The notes: generated from the letters alone by a model not told the origin. A stretch of DNA of 37,051 nt from Mycobacterium sp. 1245111.1 (GCF_001673405.1 NZ_LZLV01000160.1:1-37051); one strand, 5' to 3'. Shown: positions 16,888 to 25,572, counted from the stretch's first letter. A program made the numbers and translations.

Positions 16888-18444
16888 GTGAGCACACAAC
16901 CCGGATACCTGGCCCCTGCTGTCTCGGTCGCCACTTCGCTGCCTCGCCGCGGCGCCAAATCGGCGGTGCTGATTGTGCCGGTGGTGTCCTCGGGTCCCGA
17001 GGATGTCAACGACGAACCGGGCGCTGTGGTCGCCGACCCCGACTCGCTGCTGGGCAAAGACGCGGTCACCGAAATCGAGGACGGCCTGCGCGCGCTGAAC
17101 GCCACGGGTGCCACCGAGCAAGTGCACCGGCTGGTGGTGAAGTCGCTGCCGGTGGGCAGCGTGCTCACGATCGGGTTGGGCAAGGCACGCGACGAGTGGC
17201 CGGCGGATCTGATCCGCCGCGCGGCCGGCTCGGCGGCACGCGCGCTGGGCGGCGCCGAGGCCGCGATCACCACCCTGGGTGCGCTGTCCGGTGAGGGCGT
17301 GCTGGAGGCGGCCGTCGAGGGGTTGATCCTGGGCAGCTATCGCTTCACCGCGTTCCGCACCGACAAGACCGCCCCGAAGGACCCGGGGTTGCGCACGATC
17401 ACGGTGCTGTCCACCGACAAGGCCGGCAAAGCTCAGGCCGCCCACGCGGCGGCGGTCGCTACCGCCGTCGCCACCGCACGCGACTTGATCAACACCCCGC
17501 CCAGCCACCTGTTCCCCGCTGAATTCGCCAAGCGGGCAAAGGCTTTGGGTGATGCCGCCGGGCTCGAGGTGGAAGTGCTCGACGACAAGGCACTGGCAAA
17601 AAACGGCTACGGCGGCATCATCGGTGTCGGCCAGGGCTCGTCGCGGTTGCCGCGACTTGTCCGACTGTCCCACCACGGCGCACGACTGGCGAAAAAGCCG
17701 AAGCAGGCAAAGCGGGTCGCACTCGTGGGCAAGGGCATCACGTTCGACACCGGGGGCATTTCGATCAAGCCCGCGGCGTCGATGCATTACATGACCTCCG
17801 ACATGGGCGGCGCCGCGGCGGTGATCGCGACCGTGACGCTGGCCGCGCAGTTGGAACTTCCGATCGACGTGATCGCGACCGTCCCGATGGCCGAGAACAT
17901 GCCGTCGTCCACGGCACAGCGCCCCGGCGACGTGCTGACGCAATACGGTGGGACGACGGTCGAAGTCCTCAACACCGACGCCGAGGGGCGACTGATCCTG
18001 GCCGACGCGATCGTGCGGGCGTGTGAGGACAACCCGGACTATCTGATCGAAACCTCGACGCTGACCGGCGCGCAGACCGTGGCCCTGGGCTCTCGCACGC
18101 CCGGAGTGATGGGCAGCGACGAATTCCGCGACCGGGTGGCCGCGATCTCGCAGCGCGTCGGCGAGAACGGCTGGCCGATGCCGTTGCCGGACGAACTGAA
18201 GGACGACTTGAAATCGACGGTGGCCGACCTCGCCAATGTCAGCGGCCAGCGGTTCGCCGGGATGCTGGTGGCGGGGGTGTTCCTACGCGAGTTCGTCGCC
18301 GACGGAGTCAACTGGGCACACATTGACGTCGCCGCGCCGGCCTACAACACCGGTGGCCCTTGGGGTTACACACCGAAAGGCGGCACAGGCGTGCCGACTC
18401 GCACCATGGTCGCGGTGCTCGAGGACATCGCCGCGAACGGTTAA
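16888..18444 (+). CDS. pepB: Leucyl aminopeptidase, M17 family
   Basis: This 518-residue cytoplasmic metallopeptidase removes N-terminal residues, preferring leucine. It has the M17 signature NTDAEGRL and the metal-site segment GKGITFDTGGISIKP, followed by MTSDMGGAAAV. The start is GTG 16888 (product MSTQPGYLAP, like Rv2213); a TTG at 16879 would add three residues and would overlap the -10 element. Its TAA overlaps the stop of the convergent membrane protein gene in a shared TTAA. Confidence 0.96.
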   Translation: MSTQPGYLAPAVSVATSLPRRGAKSAVLIVPVVSSGPEDVNDEPGAVVADPDSLLGKDAVTEIEDGLRALNATGATEQVHRLVVKSLPVGSVLTIGLGKARDEWPADLIRRAAGSAARALGGAEAAITTLGALSGEGVLEAAVEGLILGSYRFTAFRTDKTAPKDPGLRTITVLSTDKAGKAQAAHAAAVATAVATARDLINTPPSHLFPAEFAKRAKALGDAAGLEVEVLDDKALAKNGYGGIIGVGQGSSRLPRLVRLSHHGARLAKKPKQAKRVALVGKGITFDTGGISIKPAASMHYMTSDMGGAAAVIATVTLAAQLELPIDVIATVPMAENMPSSTAQRPGDVLTQYGGTTVEVLNTDAEGRLILADAIVRACEDNPDYLIETSTLTGAQTVALGSRTPGVMGSDEFRDRVAAISQRVGENGWPMPLPDELKDDLKSTVADLANVSGQRFAGMLVAGVFLREFVADGVNWAHIDVAAPAYNTGGPWGYTPKGGTGVPTRTMVAVLEDIAANG

Positions 18445-19181
18445 CCGCTGACGGTCGGGCGGCTGAACCAGCGAACTTTCTGCCGCCAGGAGTACGCCGA
18501 TATCACCGCGAAGCCGGCACCACAACCGCAGGCGAAGAACCAGACCAGCGCCGCGTCCACCGGTCCCTGGATGCTCGGCACCAGCGCTGTGATGATGCGC
18601 ACCGTGCACGCCGCCATCCCGCTGGCGCAGGCAAGCAGATACAGCGTGGCGATGGCCGTCGAACGTGGGTCTTGCCGCAGCACCAGCATGGCGCGGAAGC
18701 CGAAGACGAGCAGATAGACCAACGTGAAGCACAACAGGAGCCAATAAACGCTCAACCAGAAGTCGGTGGGCAGCGCGAAGAAGTCGCGGGCGTACGTCTT
18801 GCTGCCGCGGCTAAGTGTGAACGTCGCCAGTAGCAGCGGAATGCACAGTGTCGCAGGACGTTCCACGTATTGCTTGAACGACTTCTGCAGCATGTGATCG
18901 TCGGTGATCCGGCCTAGCGCGTTGTAGACGATCGCCGACGCCGCGACGACGTAGCAGTCATGGCCGAGGTAGTTCTGCAAATTCCACACGCCGGTCACGT
19001 CGTGCAGGACGATACCGATTGTGTTGGCGGCCAACGGCGACATCAGCGCCACCGCAAGCCCCTGCAAAGCGATATTCAGCGTCGCCGCAACTTCCCAGCG
19101 GCAGTGCCAGGTGACCCGGCGAATCCAAAGGCTCCATCCGATGCACGCCAGGGTGATAGTGATAAGAGCGGTTAGTGCCAC
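18441..19181 (-). CDS. Polytopic membrane protein, possibly MAB_1171c-like
   Basis: With a GTG start at 19181, which has GAGG seven bases upstream, the protein has 246 residues and about seven hydrophobic helices (near 2-19, 30-52, 69-90, 107-124, 142-162, 174-196 and 207-230). The open frame reaches 19241 but would then overlap the upstream regulator gene. The arrangement, a short HTH gene followed by this membrane gene on the same strand, resembles mycobacterial pairs annotated as XRE regulator plus 'MAB_1171c family putative transporter'. I recognise that resemblance only loosely, and the usual longer C-terminal part is absent. The transported substrate, if any, is unknown. H37Rv has ephD here. 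Confidence 0.6.
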   Translation of the reverse strand: MALTALITITLACIGWSLWIRRVTWHCRWEVAATLNIALQGLAVALMSPLAANTIGIVLHDVTGVWNLQNYLGHDCYVVAASAIVYNALGRITDDHMLQKSFKQYVERPATLCIPLLLATFTLSRGSKTYARDFFALPTDFWLSVYWLLLCFTLVYLLVFGFRAMLVLRQDPRSTAIATLYLLACASGMAACTVRIITALVPSIQGPVDAALVWFFACGCGAGFAVISAYSWRQKVRWFSRPTVSG

Positions 19182-19207
19182 AGCAGTACCTCGTGCGAAA
19201 TAAGGTC

Positions 19208-19615
19208 TTACAGCGGCGGCGCGTCGGAGCGAGGGCGCCACTCCGCAATCTTCGTCGGCTGCTGAAGAGTTTTGACATTGCCCCCCGCCACGGCATGCAC
19301 CTGCATGCCGCCACGGATCTCTTCGGCCAGGGCGGTGACCTCTTCGGGCTCGATGAATCGATAGCGCGTCAGCAACTCGGCACGGTTGATACCGAGGTTG
19401 GCGGCGGCCACCCGTAAGTTGTCGGCCGTAATCAAGGTCCCTTTGTCCAACTGGTCGTAATAGGTGGAACGCGGGAGTTCCATCGCGGTCCAGATCTCTT
19501 CCCTGCTCAGGGAACGGCCGGCCAGATAGGAGAGTACGGTGGCAAGTTCCTTGCCGCTGTCATCGGGATACACGCCGAACAAGATATCCAAGTTTTCGGC
19601 TTTCCGGAATCCCAT
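19208..19615 (-). CDS. Small HTH (XRE/phage-repressor-like) regulator
   Basis: The 135-residue protein has a probable helix-turn-helix domain at about 23-85. It includes SREEIWTAMELPRSTYYDQLDKG, where the second helix would contact DNA, and NLRVAAANLGINRAELLTRY. The C-terminal 45 residues look unstructured. Such proteins are common in actinobacterial mobile regions and phage immunity modules. The ATG at 19615 has no clear ribosome site. The downstream membrane protein gene starts 26 bp after its stop, suggesting one operon. A perfect palindrome at 19678-19697 upstream is a candidate binding site. Confidence 0.65.
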   Translation of the reverse strand: MGFRKAENLDILFGVYPDDSGKELATVLSYLAGRSLSREEIWTAMELPRSTYYDQLDKGTLITADNLRVAAANLGINRAELLTRYRFIEPEEVTALAEEIRGGMQVHAVAGGNVKTLQQPTKIAEWRPRSDAPPL

Positions 19616-19960
19616 TTGCGTTAAATGCCGATTATTTCGCCCTTATAGGACGACACGCATCCGTCATAGCAGAATTAAGGTCCAATAAGTTGGACCTAGC
19701 GCCAGCGCTGCCGGTCATGAGAGGGGCTCTCTGGGACCGGCGCGGATGAGACATCACCCACACCATCTATGCGGCCGCGTTTCGGCACGGTTGGCAACGG
19801 CGGAATTCGGGCCACCATCGACTTGCCCTGGTTGTGTGCCGAGGTTGCCGCAGTGACAGGATGGTTTCGGTAACTAAGGGTGCAGCTTCGGTACACCGCG
19901 CTGTGGTAAGCCAGAGGTCGATCCGCGCCCACCGACGATCAATCGAGGAGTCGACTTCAG
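19616..19960. other. Intergenic region between the HTH gene and dlaT
   Basis: This 345-bp gap separates the two divergent genes. The part at about 19620-19700 is clearly richer in A and T than the rest of the window and contains the 19678-19697 palindrome. The remainder is ordinary GC-rich sequence. Short minus-strand frames here are not convincing. The dlaT ribosome site (GAGGAG) is at the right end. Confidence 0.6.
19678..19697. promoter_or_regulatory. Perfect 8-bp inverted repeat, candidate operator
   Basis: AGGTCCAA, a 4-bp TAAG spacer and TTGGACCT form a perfect dyad of 20 bp, 63 bp upstream of the HTH gene start. The size suits a dimeric repressor. It could instead be a small hairpin. 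No second copy was noticed in this gap. Confidence 0.4.
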
Positions 19961-21616
19961 ATGGCCTTCTCAGTGCAGATGCCGGCACTCGGTGAGAGCG
20001 TGACCGAAGGAACTGTTACCCGGTGGCTGAAGCAAGAAGGCGACACCGTCGAGCTCGACGAGCCACTGCTGGAGGTGTCCACTGACAAGGTCGACACCGA
20101 GATACCCTCGCCCGCAGCGGGTGTCCTGACCAAGATCGTGGCCCATGAGGACGACACCGTCGAGATCGGCGGTGAACTGGCGGTGATCGGCGACGCGTCA
20201 GAGGGCAGCCAGGCGCCCCAGCAGCCAGCCGAAGCACCGGCCGCACAGGCGACGCCCGAATCGCAGCCGGAGCCGGAACCGACTCCACCGCCGCAGCCTC
20301 AACCTGCCGCCGAACAACCTGCGCCGGCCGCCAATGACCAAGGTGCAAGCGGAGATTCACAGCCCGTGCTGATGCCCGAACTCGGCGAGTCCGTCACCGA
20401 AGGAACCGTGACGCGCTGGCTGAAGAAGGTCGGCGACGCCGTTCAGGTCGACGAACCGCTGGTCGAGGTGTCCACCGACAAGGTCGACACCGAGATCCCG
20501 TCACCGGTGGCAGGCACGCTGATCAGCATCACCGCCGAGGAGGACGTCACCGTCTCGGTCGGCGGCGAACTTGCCCGGATCGGTACCGGCGGCACCGCCG
20601 CGGCCCCGCCGCCCACGCCGGCCGCACCCGCATCGCAACCGGCCGCCGAAGCGCCCCGGTCAGCCGGCGACGGTACTCCCTACGTCACTCCCCTGGTGCG
20701 AAAACTGGCCGCTGAGAACAACATTGACCTCGGCTCACTGAATGGAACCGGAGTCGGCGGACGGATTCGCAAGCAGGACGTACTGGCCGCCGCACAAGCC
20801 GCGAAGGCGCCGGCCGCGGCGCCCGCACCGGCCGCGCAAGCTCCGGCCGCTGCCAAGCCGAGCGCGCCGACACCCGCACCCGCCTTGGCCCATCTGCGCG
20901 GAACCACCCAGAAGGCCAGCCGGATCCGCCAGATCACGGCGAACAAGACCCGGGAATCGCTGCAGGCGACCGCGCAGCTCACACAGGTCCACGAGGTCGA
21001 CATGACCCGCATCGTCGCGCTGCGCCAGAGGGCGAAAGCGTCGTTCGCGGAACGCGAAGGCGTGAACCTGACCTTCCTACCGTTCATCGCGCGGGCCGCG
21101 ATCGACGCGCTCAAGGCGCACCCGAACGTCAACGCGAGCTACAACGAGGACACCAAGGAGATCACCTACTACGACGCCGAACACCTCGGCTTCGCGGTCG
21201 ACACCGAGCAGGGCCTGCTCTCCCCCGTCATCCACAACGCCGGCGACCTGTCGCTGGCCGGTCTGGCCCGGGCGATCGCCGACATCGCCGCACGCGCCCG
21301 GTCCGGTGACCTGCGGCCCGACGAGTTGTCCGGCGGCACCTTCACGATCACCAACATCGGCAGCCAGGGCGCGCTGACCGACACGCCGATCCTGGTCCCG
21401 CCGCAGGCGGCGATGCTGGGCACCGGCGCGATCGTCAAGCGCCCGCGCGTCGTCGTCGACGAGACAGGTAACGAGTCGATCGGGGTGCGCTCGGTCTGCC
21501 AGCTTCCGTTGACCTATGACCACCGGCTGATCGACGGCGCCGACGCCGGACGATTCGTGACCACCATCAAGCATCGGCTCGAAGAAGGTGCGTTCGAGGC
21601 CGACTTAGGGCTCTGA
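19961..21616 (+). CDS. dlaT: Dihydrolipoamide acyltransferase, E2 of pyruvate dehydrogenase
   Basis: The 551-residue protein has two lipoyl domains with the attachment lysines K43 and K174, both in identical STDKVDTEIPSP contexts. They are separated by Pro/Ala/Gln-rich linkers and followed by the E1/E3-binding domain (about 241-277) and the acyltransferase core (about 310-551), whose active site is H521-x3-D525-G. In mycobacteria DlaT is the pyruvate dehydrogenase E2 and also takes part in an AhpC/AhpD peroxide and peroxynitrite defence chain. It matches Rv2215. The lipoyl-transfer genes lipB and lipA follow downstream, matching its need for lipoylation. GAGGAG lies upstream of the ATG. Confidence 0.97.
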   Translation: MAFSVQMPALGESVTEGTVTRWLKQEGDTVELDEPLLEVSTDKVDTEIPSPAAGVLTKIVAHEDDTVEIGGELAVIGDASEGSQAPQQPAEAPAAQATPESQPEPEPTPPPQPQPAAEQPAPAANDQGASGDSQPVLMPELGESVTEGTVTRWLKKVGDAVQVDEPLVEVSTDKVDTEIPSPVAGTLISITAEEDVTVSVGGELARIGTGGTAAAPPPTPAAPASQPAAEAPRSAGDGTPYVTPLVRKLAAENNIDLGSLNGTGVGGRIRKQDVLAAAQAAKAPAAAPAPAAQAPAAAKPSAPTPAPALAHLRGTTQKASRIRQITANKTRESLQATAQLTQVHEVDMTRIVALRQRAKASFAEREGVNLTFLPFIARAAIDALKAHPNVNASYNEDTKEITYYDAEHLGFAVDTEQGLLSPVIHNAGDLSLAGLARAIADIAARARSGDLRPDELSGGTFTITNIGSQGALTDTPILVPPQAAMLGTGAIVKRPRVVVDETGNESIGVRSVCQLPLTYDHRLIDGADAGRFVTTIKHRLEEGAFEADLGL

Positions 21617-21641
21617 GGCCGCTAGGAGGGTGGCTCGACTC

Positions 21642-22550
21642 GTGCCCGCAACCGTTGCTATCGCCGGCTCGTCTGGCCTGATCGGTTCGGCGTTGGTCAA
21701 CGCGTTGCGCTCCGCAGACCACCGGGTGCTGCGCATTGTGCGGCGCACGCCGACCAATTCCAGCGAGCTGCATTGGGATCCCGACAGCGGTGAACTCGAC
21801 GCCGCGGCACTGGCCGGTGTCGACGCCGTGGTGAACATGTGCGGCATCAACGTCGGCCGGCGGCGCTGGTCGGGTGCGTTCAAACAGAACCTGCGCGACA
21901 GTCGCATCACCCCGACCGAGGTGCTGTCCACCGCGGTCGCCGCCGCCGGTGTCGGCGTGCTCGTCAACGCCAGCGCGGTCGGCTACTACGGCGACACCAA
22001 AGACCGCGCCGTCGAGGAAACCGCCTCGGCCGGAGGCGGTTTCCTCGCCCAGCTGTGCGTCGACTGGGAAGCGGTCACCGCACCCGCCCGCGACGCCGGC
22101 GTACGGGTGGTGCTGGCCCGCACGGGGGTGGTGCTGGCCGCAGCGGGCGGCGCCCTGCGCCAACTGCGGCCGCTGTTCTCGGTCGGCCTCGGTGCCCGTC
22201 TGGGAAGCGGACGCCAGTACCTGTCGTGGATCAGCCTGGAGGACACGGTCCGGGCGCTGCAGTTCGCGATCGCCGACGAGCGGCTGTCGGGACCGGTAAA
22301 CCTCACCGGGCCGGCACCGGTCACCAACGCCGAATTCACCACGGCACTGGGCCGGGCGGTCAACCGGCCGACCCCGTTGATGGTGCCGGGATTCGCCATC
22401 CGTGCCGCGCTCGGTGAGTTCGCCGACGAGACCTTGCTGAGCGGGCAACGCGCCATCCCGGGTGTGTTGGAACGGACCGGATTCCAGTTCCATCACAACA
22501 CCGTCGGCGAGGCCCTGCGCTACGCCACCGCGACGAGGGACGTCGCATAG
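21642..22550 (+). CDS. SDR-type nucleoside-diphosphate-sugar epimerase-like protein (TIGR01777, Rv2216-like)
   Basis: This 302-residue protein begins with a Rossmann NAD(P)-binding loop (AGSSGLIGSAL), has a YYG-type active-site region (NASAVGYYGDTKDR) and a C-terminal DUF1731-like end. It belongs to the YfcH/TIGR01777 group of extended short-chain dehydrogenases, whose substrate is unknown. I prefer GTG 21642 because AGGAGG lies twelve bases upstream and the length then matches Rv2216 (301). GTG 21630 directly abuts AGGAGG and is too close to be served by it. It lies 25 bp after dlaT and 44 bp before lipB. Confidence 0.85.
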   Translation: MPATVAIAGSSGLIGSALVNALRSADHRVLRIVRRTPTNSSELHWDPDSGELDAAALAGVDAVVNMCGINVGRRRWSGAFKQNLRDSRITPTEVLSTAVAAAGVGVLVNASAVGYYGDTKDRAVEETASAGGGFLAQLCVDWEAVTAPARDAGVRVVLARTGVVLAAAGGALRQLRPLFSVGLGARLGSGRQYLSWISLEDTVRALQFAIADERLSGPVNLTGPAPVTNAEFTTALGRAVNRPTPLMVPGFAIRAALGEFADETLLSGQRAIPGVLERTGFQFHHNTVGEALRYATATRDVA

Positions 22551-22581
22551 CGGCTACCAGGTTGTCGCCAGGTTCAGGTTG

Positions 22582-22587
22582 TACCGT
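22582..22587 (+). promoter_or_regulatory. Candidate -10 hexamer for lipB
   Basis: TACCGT fits TANNNT and ends seven bases before the lipB GTG, which has no ribosome site. A leaderless transcript is inferred. Confidence 0.4.
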
Positions 22588-22594
22588 CGGCGAT

Positions 22595-23293
22595 GTGAGT
22601 TCGATCCGATCGAGCAGTGCCGCCGTCGACGTCCGTCAGATGGACACCGTCGACTACCGGGTCGCCTGGCAGCTGCAGCAGGAGTTGGCCAACTCGCGAG
22701 CAGCCGGGGCCCTCGATTCGTTGCTGTTGCTCGAGCATCCCTCGGTCTACACAGCCGGGCGGCGCACCGCAGCCGACGAACGACCGACCGACGGCACGCC
22801 GGTCATCGACACCGACCGCGGCGGCAAGATCACCTGGCACGGGCCCGGCCAGCTGGTCGGCTACCCGATCATCGGGTTGGCCGAGCCGCTCGACGTCGTC
22901 AACTACGTGCGGCGCATCGAAGAAGCCCTGATCAAGGTCTGCACCGACGTCGGCCTACAGGTCGGGCGTATCGACGGACGTTCCGGGGTATGGGTGCCCG
23001 CCGGTGAGGGCCGACCCGACCGCAAGGTCGGCGCCATCGGGGTACGGGTATCGCGGGCGACGACGCTGCACGGCTTCGCGCTCAACTGCGACTGCGACCT
23101 CGCCGCGTTCGGGTCGATCGTGCCGTGCGGGATCCGCGACGCCGGCGTGACGTCGATCTCGGCCGAGTTGGGCCGCCGCATCGGCGTGGACGACGTCCGG
23201 TCGGCGGTCGCCGAGGCGGTCTGCGACGCCCTCGACGGGCGGCTGCCAGTTGATCTGCAGCACAGCGCCGCCCGCGTAGCATCGTCTTCGTGA
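22595..23293 (+). CDS. lipB: Octanoyl-[acyl carrier protein]:protein octanoyltransferase
   Basis: The 232-residue enzyme moves an octanoyl group from acyl carrier protein to the lipoyl domains of E2 and GcvH proteins. The catalytic Lys144 (in RKVGAIGVR) and Cys178 (in IVPCGI) are present, each shifted by two from the K142/C176 I recall for M. tuberculosis LipB. The motif GGKITWHGPGQLVGYP is also intact. The start is GTG 22595 (MSSIRSSSAAVDVRQ); a TGC-rich upstream extension of the frame is unlikely. Its TGA overlaps the lipA GTG. Confidence 0.95.
   Translation: MSSIRSSSAAVDVRQMDTVDYRVAWQLQQELANSRAAGALDSLLLLEHPSVYTAGRRTAADERPTDGTPVIDTDRGGKITWHGPGQLVGYPIIGLAEPLDVVNYVRRIEEALIKVCTDVGLQVGRIDGRSGVWVPAGEGRPDRKVGAIGVRVSRATTLHGFALNCDCDLAAFGSIVPCGIRDAGVTSISAELGRRIGVDDVRSAVAEAVCDALDGRLPVDLQHSAARVASSS
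23277..23282 (+). promoter_or_regulatory. Candidate internal -10 hexamer for lipA inside lipB
   Basis: TAGCAT, within the last codons of lipB, ends seven bases before the lipA GTG. It could give lipA its own leaderless mRNA besides read-through from lipB. Inference. Confidence 0.35.
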
Positions 23294-24237
23294 CCGTAGC
23301 CCCCGAAGGTCGGAAACTTCTGCGCCTGGAAGTGCGCAATGCGGAGACCCCGATCGAGCGCAAGCCGCCGTGGATCAAGACCCGGCTACGGATGGGGCCC
23401 GAATACACCGAACTCAAGAAACTCGTCCGCCGCGAGGGCCTGCACACCGTGTGCGAGGAAGCCGGCTGCCCCAACATCTACGAGTGCTGGGAAGACCGCG
23501 AGGCCACCTTCTTGATCGGCGGTGAGGTCTGCAGCCGCCGATGCGACTTCTGCCAAATCGACACCGGCAAGCCCGCGGCCCTCGACCGCGACGAACCGCG
23601 GCGGGTCGCCGAAAGCGTGCAGGCGATGAGCCTGCGCTACTCCACCGTGACCGGGGTGGCCCGCGACGACCTGCCCGACGGCGGCGCGTGGCTCTACGCC
23701 GAAACCGTCCGCGCCATCAAACAACTCAACCCGTCCACCGGGGTGGAGTTGTTGATCCCCGACTTCAACGGCGACGCGGATCAGTTGCGTGAGGTCTTCG
23801 AATCGCGGCCAGAAGTGTTGGCGCACAACCTCGAAACGGTCCCGCGCATCTTCAAGCGCATCCGGCCGGCGTTCTCGTACCGGCGCAGCCTCGGCGTGCT
23901 CACCGCGGCCCGCGAGTTCGGGCTGGTGACCAAGAGCAACCTCATCCTCGGCATGGGTGAGACGCCCGACGAGATCCGCGCCGCGCTGGTCGATCTGCAT
24001 GGGGCGGGCTGCGACATCGTCACCATCACCCAGTACCTGCGCCCGACGGCTCGGCACCACCCGATCGACCGCTGGGTGCACCCCGAGGAGTTCGTCGAGT
24101 ACGAGCAGTACGCCCAACAGCTCGGGTTCGCCGGAGTGCTGGCCGGTCCGCTGGTGCGTTCGTCGTATCGCGCCGGACGGCTCTACCAGCAAGCCAGTCA
24201 GCGCCACCACCAGGCGCCCACCACGCAGCCGGGCTGA
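23290..24237 (+). CDS. lipA: Lipoyl synthase (radical SAM)
   Basis: This 315-residue enzyme inserts two sulfurs into protein-bound octanoyl groups to finish lipoate. It has both cluster motifs: the auxiliary 4Fe-4S site C55-x4-C60-x5-C66 and the radical-SAM site C81-x3-C85-x2-C88. The C-terminal RSSYRAG contains the serine that ligates the auxiliary cluster. The GTG start overlaps the lipB TGA (GTGA), so the two are coupled. Its substrates in this window would be DlaT and, through GcvH, the GcvT system; ErpA could supply clusters, which is inference. Confidence 0.97.
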   Translation: MTVAPEGRKLLRLEVRNAETPIERKPPWIKTRLRMGPEYTELKKLVRREGLHTVCEEAGCPNIYECWEDREATFLIGGEVCSRRCDFCQIDTGKPAALDRDEPRRVAESVQAMSLRYSTVTGVARDDLPDGGAWLYAETVRAIKQLNPSTGVELLIPDFNGDADQLREVFESRPEVLAHNLETVPRIFKRIRPAFSYRRSLGVLTAAREFGLVTKSNLILGMGETPDEIRAALVDLHGAGCDIVTITQYLRPTARHHPIDRWVHPEEFVEYEQYAQQLGFAGVLAGPLVRSSYRAGRLYQQASQRHHQAPTTQPG

Positions 24238-24251
24238 CCCGGGCCGGTAAG

Positions 24252-24257
24252 TATCCT
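24252..24257 (+). promoter_or_regulatory. Candidate -10 hexamer for the DUF4191 gene
   Basis: TATCCT ends eight bases before the ATG at 24266, and no ribosome site lies between them. It suggests a leaderless transcript. Confidence 0.45.
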
Positions 24258-24265
24258 TGGCGATT

Positions 24266-25018
24266 ATGGCCAAATCCCGCAGCGCCAAGCCCAGCAAGGC
24301 CGCCCGAGCCGAGGCGAAAGCCGCTCGCAAGGCGGCCAGTAAAGAACGTCGCAGTCAGCTCTGGCAGGCGTTCAACATCCAGCGCAAAGAGGACAAGCGG
24401 CTGCTGCCGTACATGGTCGGCGCGTTCGTTGCGATCGTCGTGGTCGCGGTGGTGATCGGGGTGTTCTCCGGCGGCTTTGCGACGATCTCGATGCCCGCGC
24501 TGGGCGTCGTACTCGGCGCGCTGGTGGCCTTCATCATCTTCGGCCGGCGCGCGCAGAAATCGGTCTACGGCAAGGCCGAGGGCCAGGCCGGAGCCGCCGC
24601 CTGGGCGCTGGACAACTTGCGTGGCAAGTGGCGGGTGACCCCCGGGGTCGCCGCCACCGGACATTTCGACGCCGTGCACCGGGTGCTCGGCCGGCCGGGG
24701 GTGATTCTGGTCGGTGAGGGCGCGGCCGGCCGGGTCAAGCCGCTGCTGGCCCAGGAGAAGAAGCGCACCGCGCGACTGGTCGGCGACGTGCCGATCTACG
24801 ACATCATCGTCGGTAACGGCGACGGTGAGGTTCCACTCGCCAAGCTGGAGCGCCACCTGGCCAAGCTGCCCGCCAACATCACCGTCAAGCAGATGGATTC
24901 ACTGGAGTCGCGGCTGAGCGCGTTGGGCTCGCGGGCCGGCGCCGCCGCGATGCCCAAAGGCCCGATGCCGGGCAACGCCAAGATGCGCGGGGTCCAGCGG
25001 ACGGTCCGCCGCCGCTGA
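24266..25018 (+). CDS. Conserved membrane protein, DUF4191 type (Rv2219-like)
   Basis: The 250-residue protein has a very basic cytoplasmic N-terminus (Lys/Arg/Ala-rich, 1-45), two membrane helices (about 48-68 and 73-93) and a cytoplasmic domain of about 155 residues. The length equals that recalled for Rv2219, and it lies directly after lipA as in M. tuberculosis. The family is DUF4191, of unknown function. The ATG at 24266 is preferred over a TTG at 24257 because it fits the homolog's length and the leaderless -10. Its stop is 6 bp from that of the convergent RDD gene. Confidence 0.88.
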   Translation: MAKSRSAKPSKAARAEAKAARKAASKERRSQLWQAFNIQRKEDKRLLPYMVGAFVAIVVVAVVIGVFSGGFATISMPALGVVLGALVAFIIFGRRAQKSVYGKAEGQAGAAAWALDNLRGKWRVTPGVAATGHFDAVHRVLGRPGVILVGEGAAGRVKPLLAQEKKRTARLVGDVPIYDIIVGNGDGEVPLAKLERHLAKLPANITVKQMDSLESRLSALGSRAGAAAMPKGPMPGNAKMRGVQRTVRRR

Positions 25019-25024
25019 CGCCGA

Positions 25025-25495
25025 CTAGCGCCGGACGACCGCGGTGGCGGTGACCCGGTCCTGAATGCCGCGTCCGTCGACGTCGACGAACAACGCGGGA
25101 ATGACGAACGCGATCAGCACCCCCCGGGCCAGCGCACGGCCTAACCCGACATTCTGCCGTTCGTCGACCGACGCCACGCGCAGGCCCAGCGCGAATTGCC
25201 CTGGGGTGAACTGGAATAACCGCACGGATACCACACCGAGCACCAGCCACGTCGCCAACACAACCGCGGCTCCCGCTTGCCCGTAGAGAAACTGCTCGGT
25301 CGTCATCAGACCGAAGGTGACCGTGAGACGGGCCAGGCCATAGGCGATGAACCAGTCGGCGAGCAGCGCCACCAAGCGCCGGCCCAGGCCGGCCAGCGAG
25401 CCCGACCCGCGCTCGGGCAGCCCCAGCAGCCGGCCCGGATACCCCTGCGACTGATCCGAATCGCCAGATTGCGGAGGCCGGTTGCTGCGGTTCAT
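25025..25495 (-). CDS. RDD family membrane protein (Rv2219A-like)
   Basis: This 156-residue protein starts with a polar Ser/Gln-rich region, then the RDD domain. The first helix carries the conserved Arg and Asp (GRRLVALLADW), two further helices follow, and the final part contains the family's closing Asp/Arg (GIQDRVTATAVVRR). RDD proteins are small membrane proteins, mostly of unknown function; some act in sodium or osmotic homeostasis. It is divergent from glnA1, with a 195-bp gap. Confidence 0.85.
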   Translation of the reverse strand: MNRSNRPPQSGDSDQSQGYPGRLLGLPERGSGSLAGLGRRLVALLADWFIAYGLARLTVTFGLMTTEQFLYGQAGAAVVLATWLVLGVVSVRLFQFTPGQFALGLRVASVDERQNVGLGRALARGVLIAFVIPALFVDVDGRGIQDRVTATAVVRR

Positions 25496-25550
25496 GACCC
25501 CACAATAAGGTCAGGTCTGGCCAGACTAAGACGCGCAACGTGCTGCGGCT

Positions 25551-25567
25551 TAACGCAGATGTAACAC
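25551..25567 (+). promoter_or_regulatory. Candidate GlnR box upstream of glnA1
   Basis: The sequence TTAACGCAGATGTAACA contains AC at 25553-25554 and 25564-25565, separated by nine bases. That is the AC-N9-AC pattern described for mycobacterial GlnR, the nitrogen-limitation activator. It lies just before the candidate -35. It is a short pattern and may be chance. Confidence 0.4.
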
Positions 25568-25572
25568 ATGGT

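Noticed and set aside
19696..19932. A 78-codon minus-strand frame between the HTH gene and dlaT
   Set aside because: Codon use is only moderately gene-like, no ribosome site is present, and I see no recognisable domain or trace of ephD.
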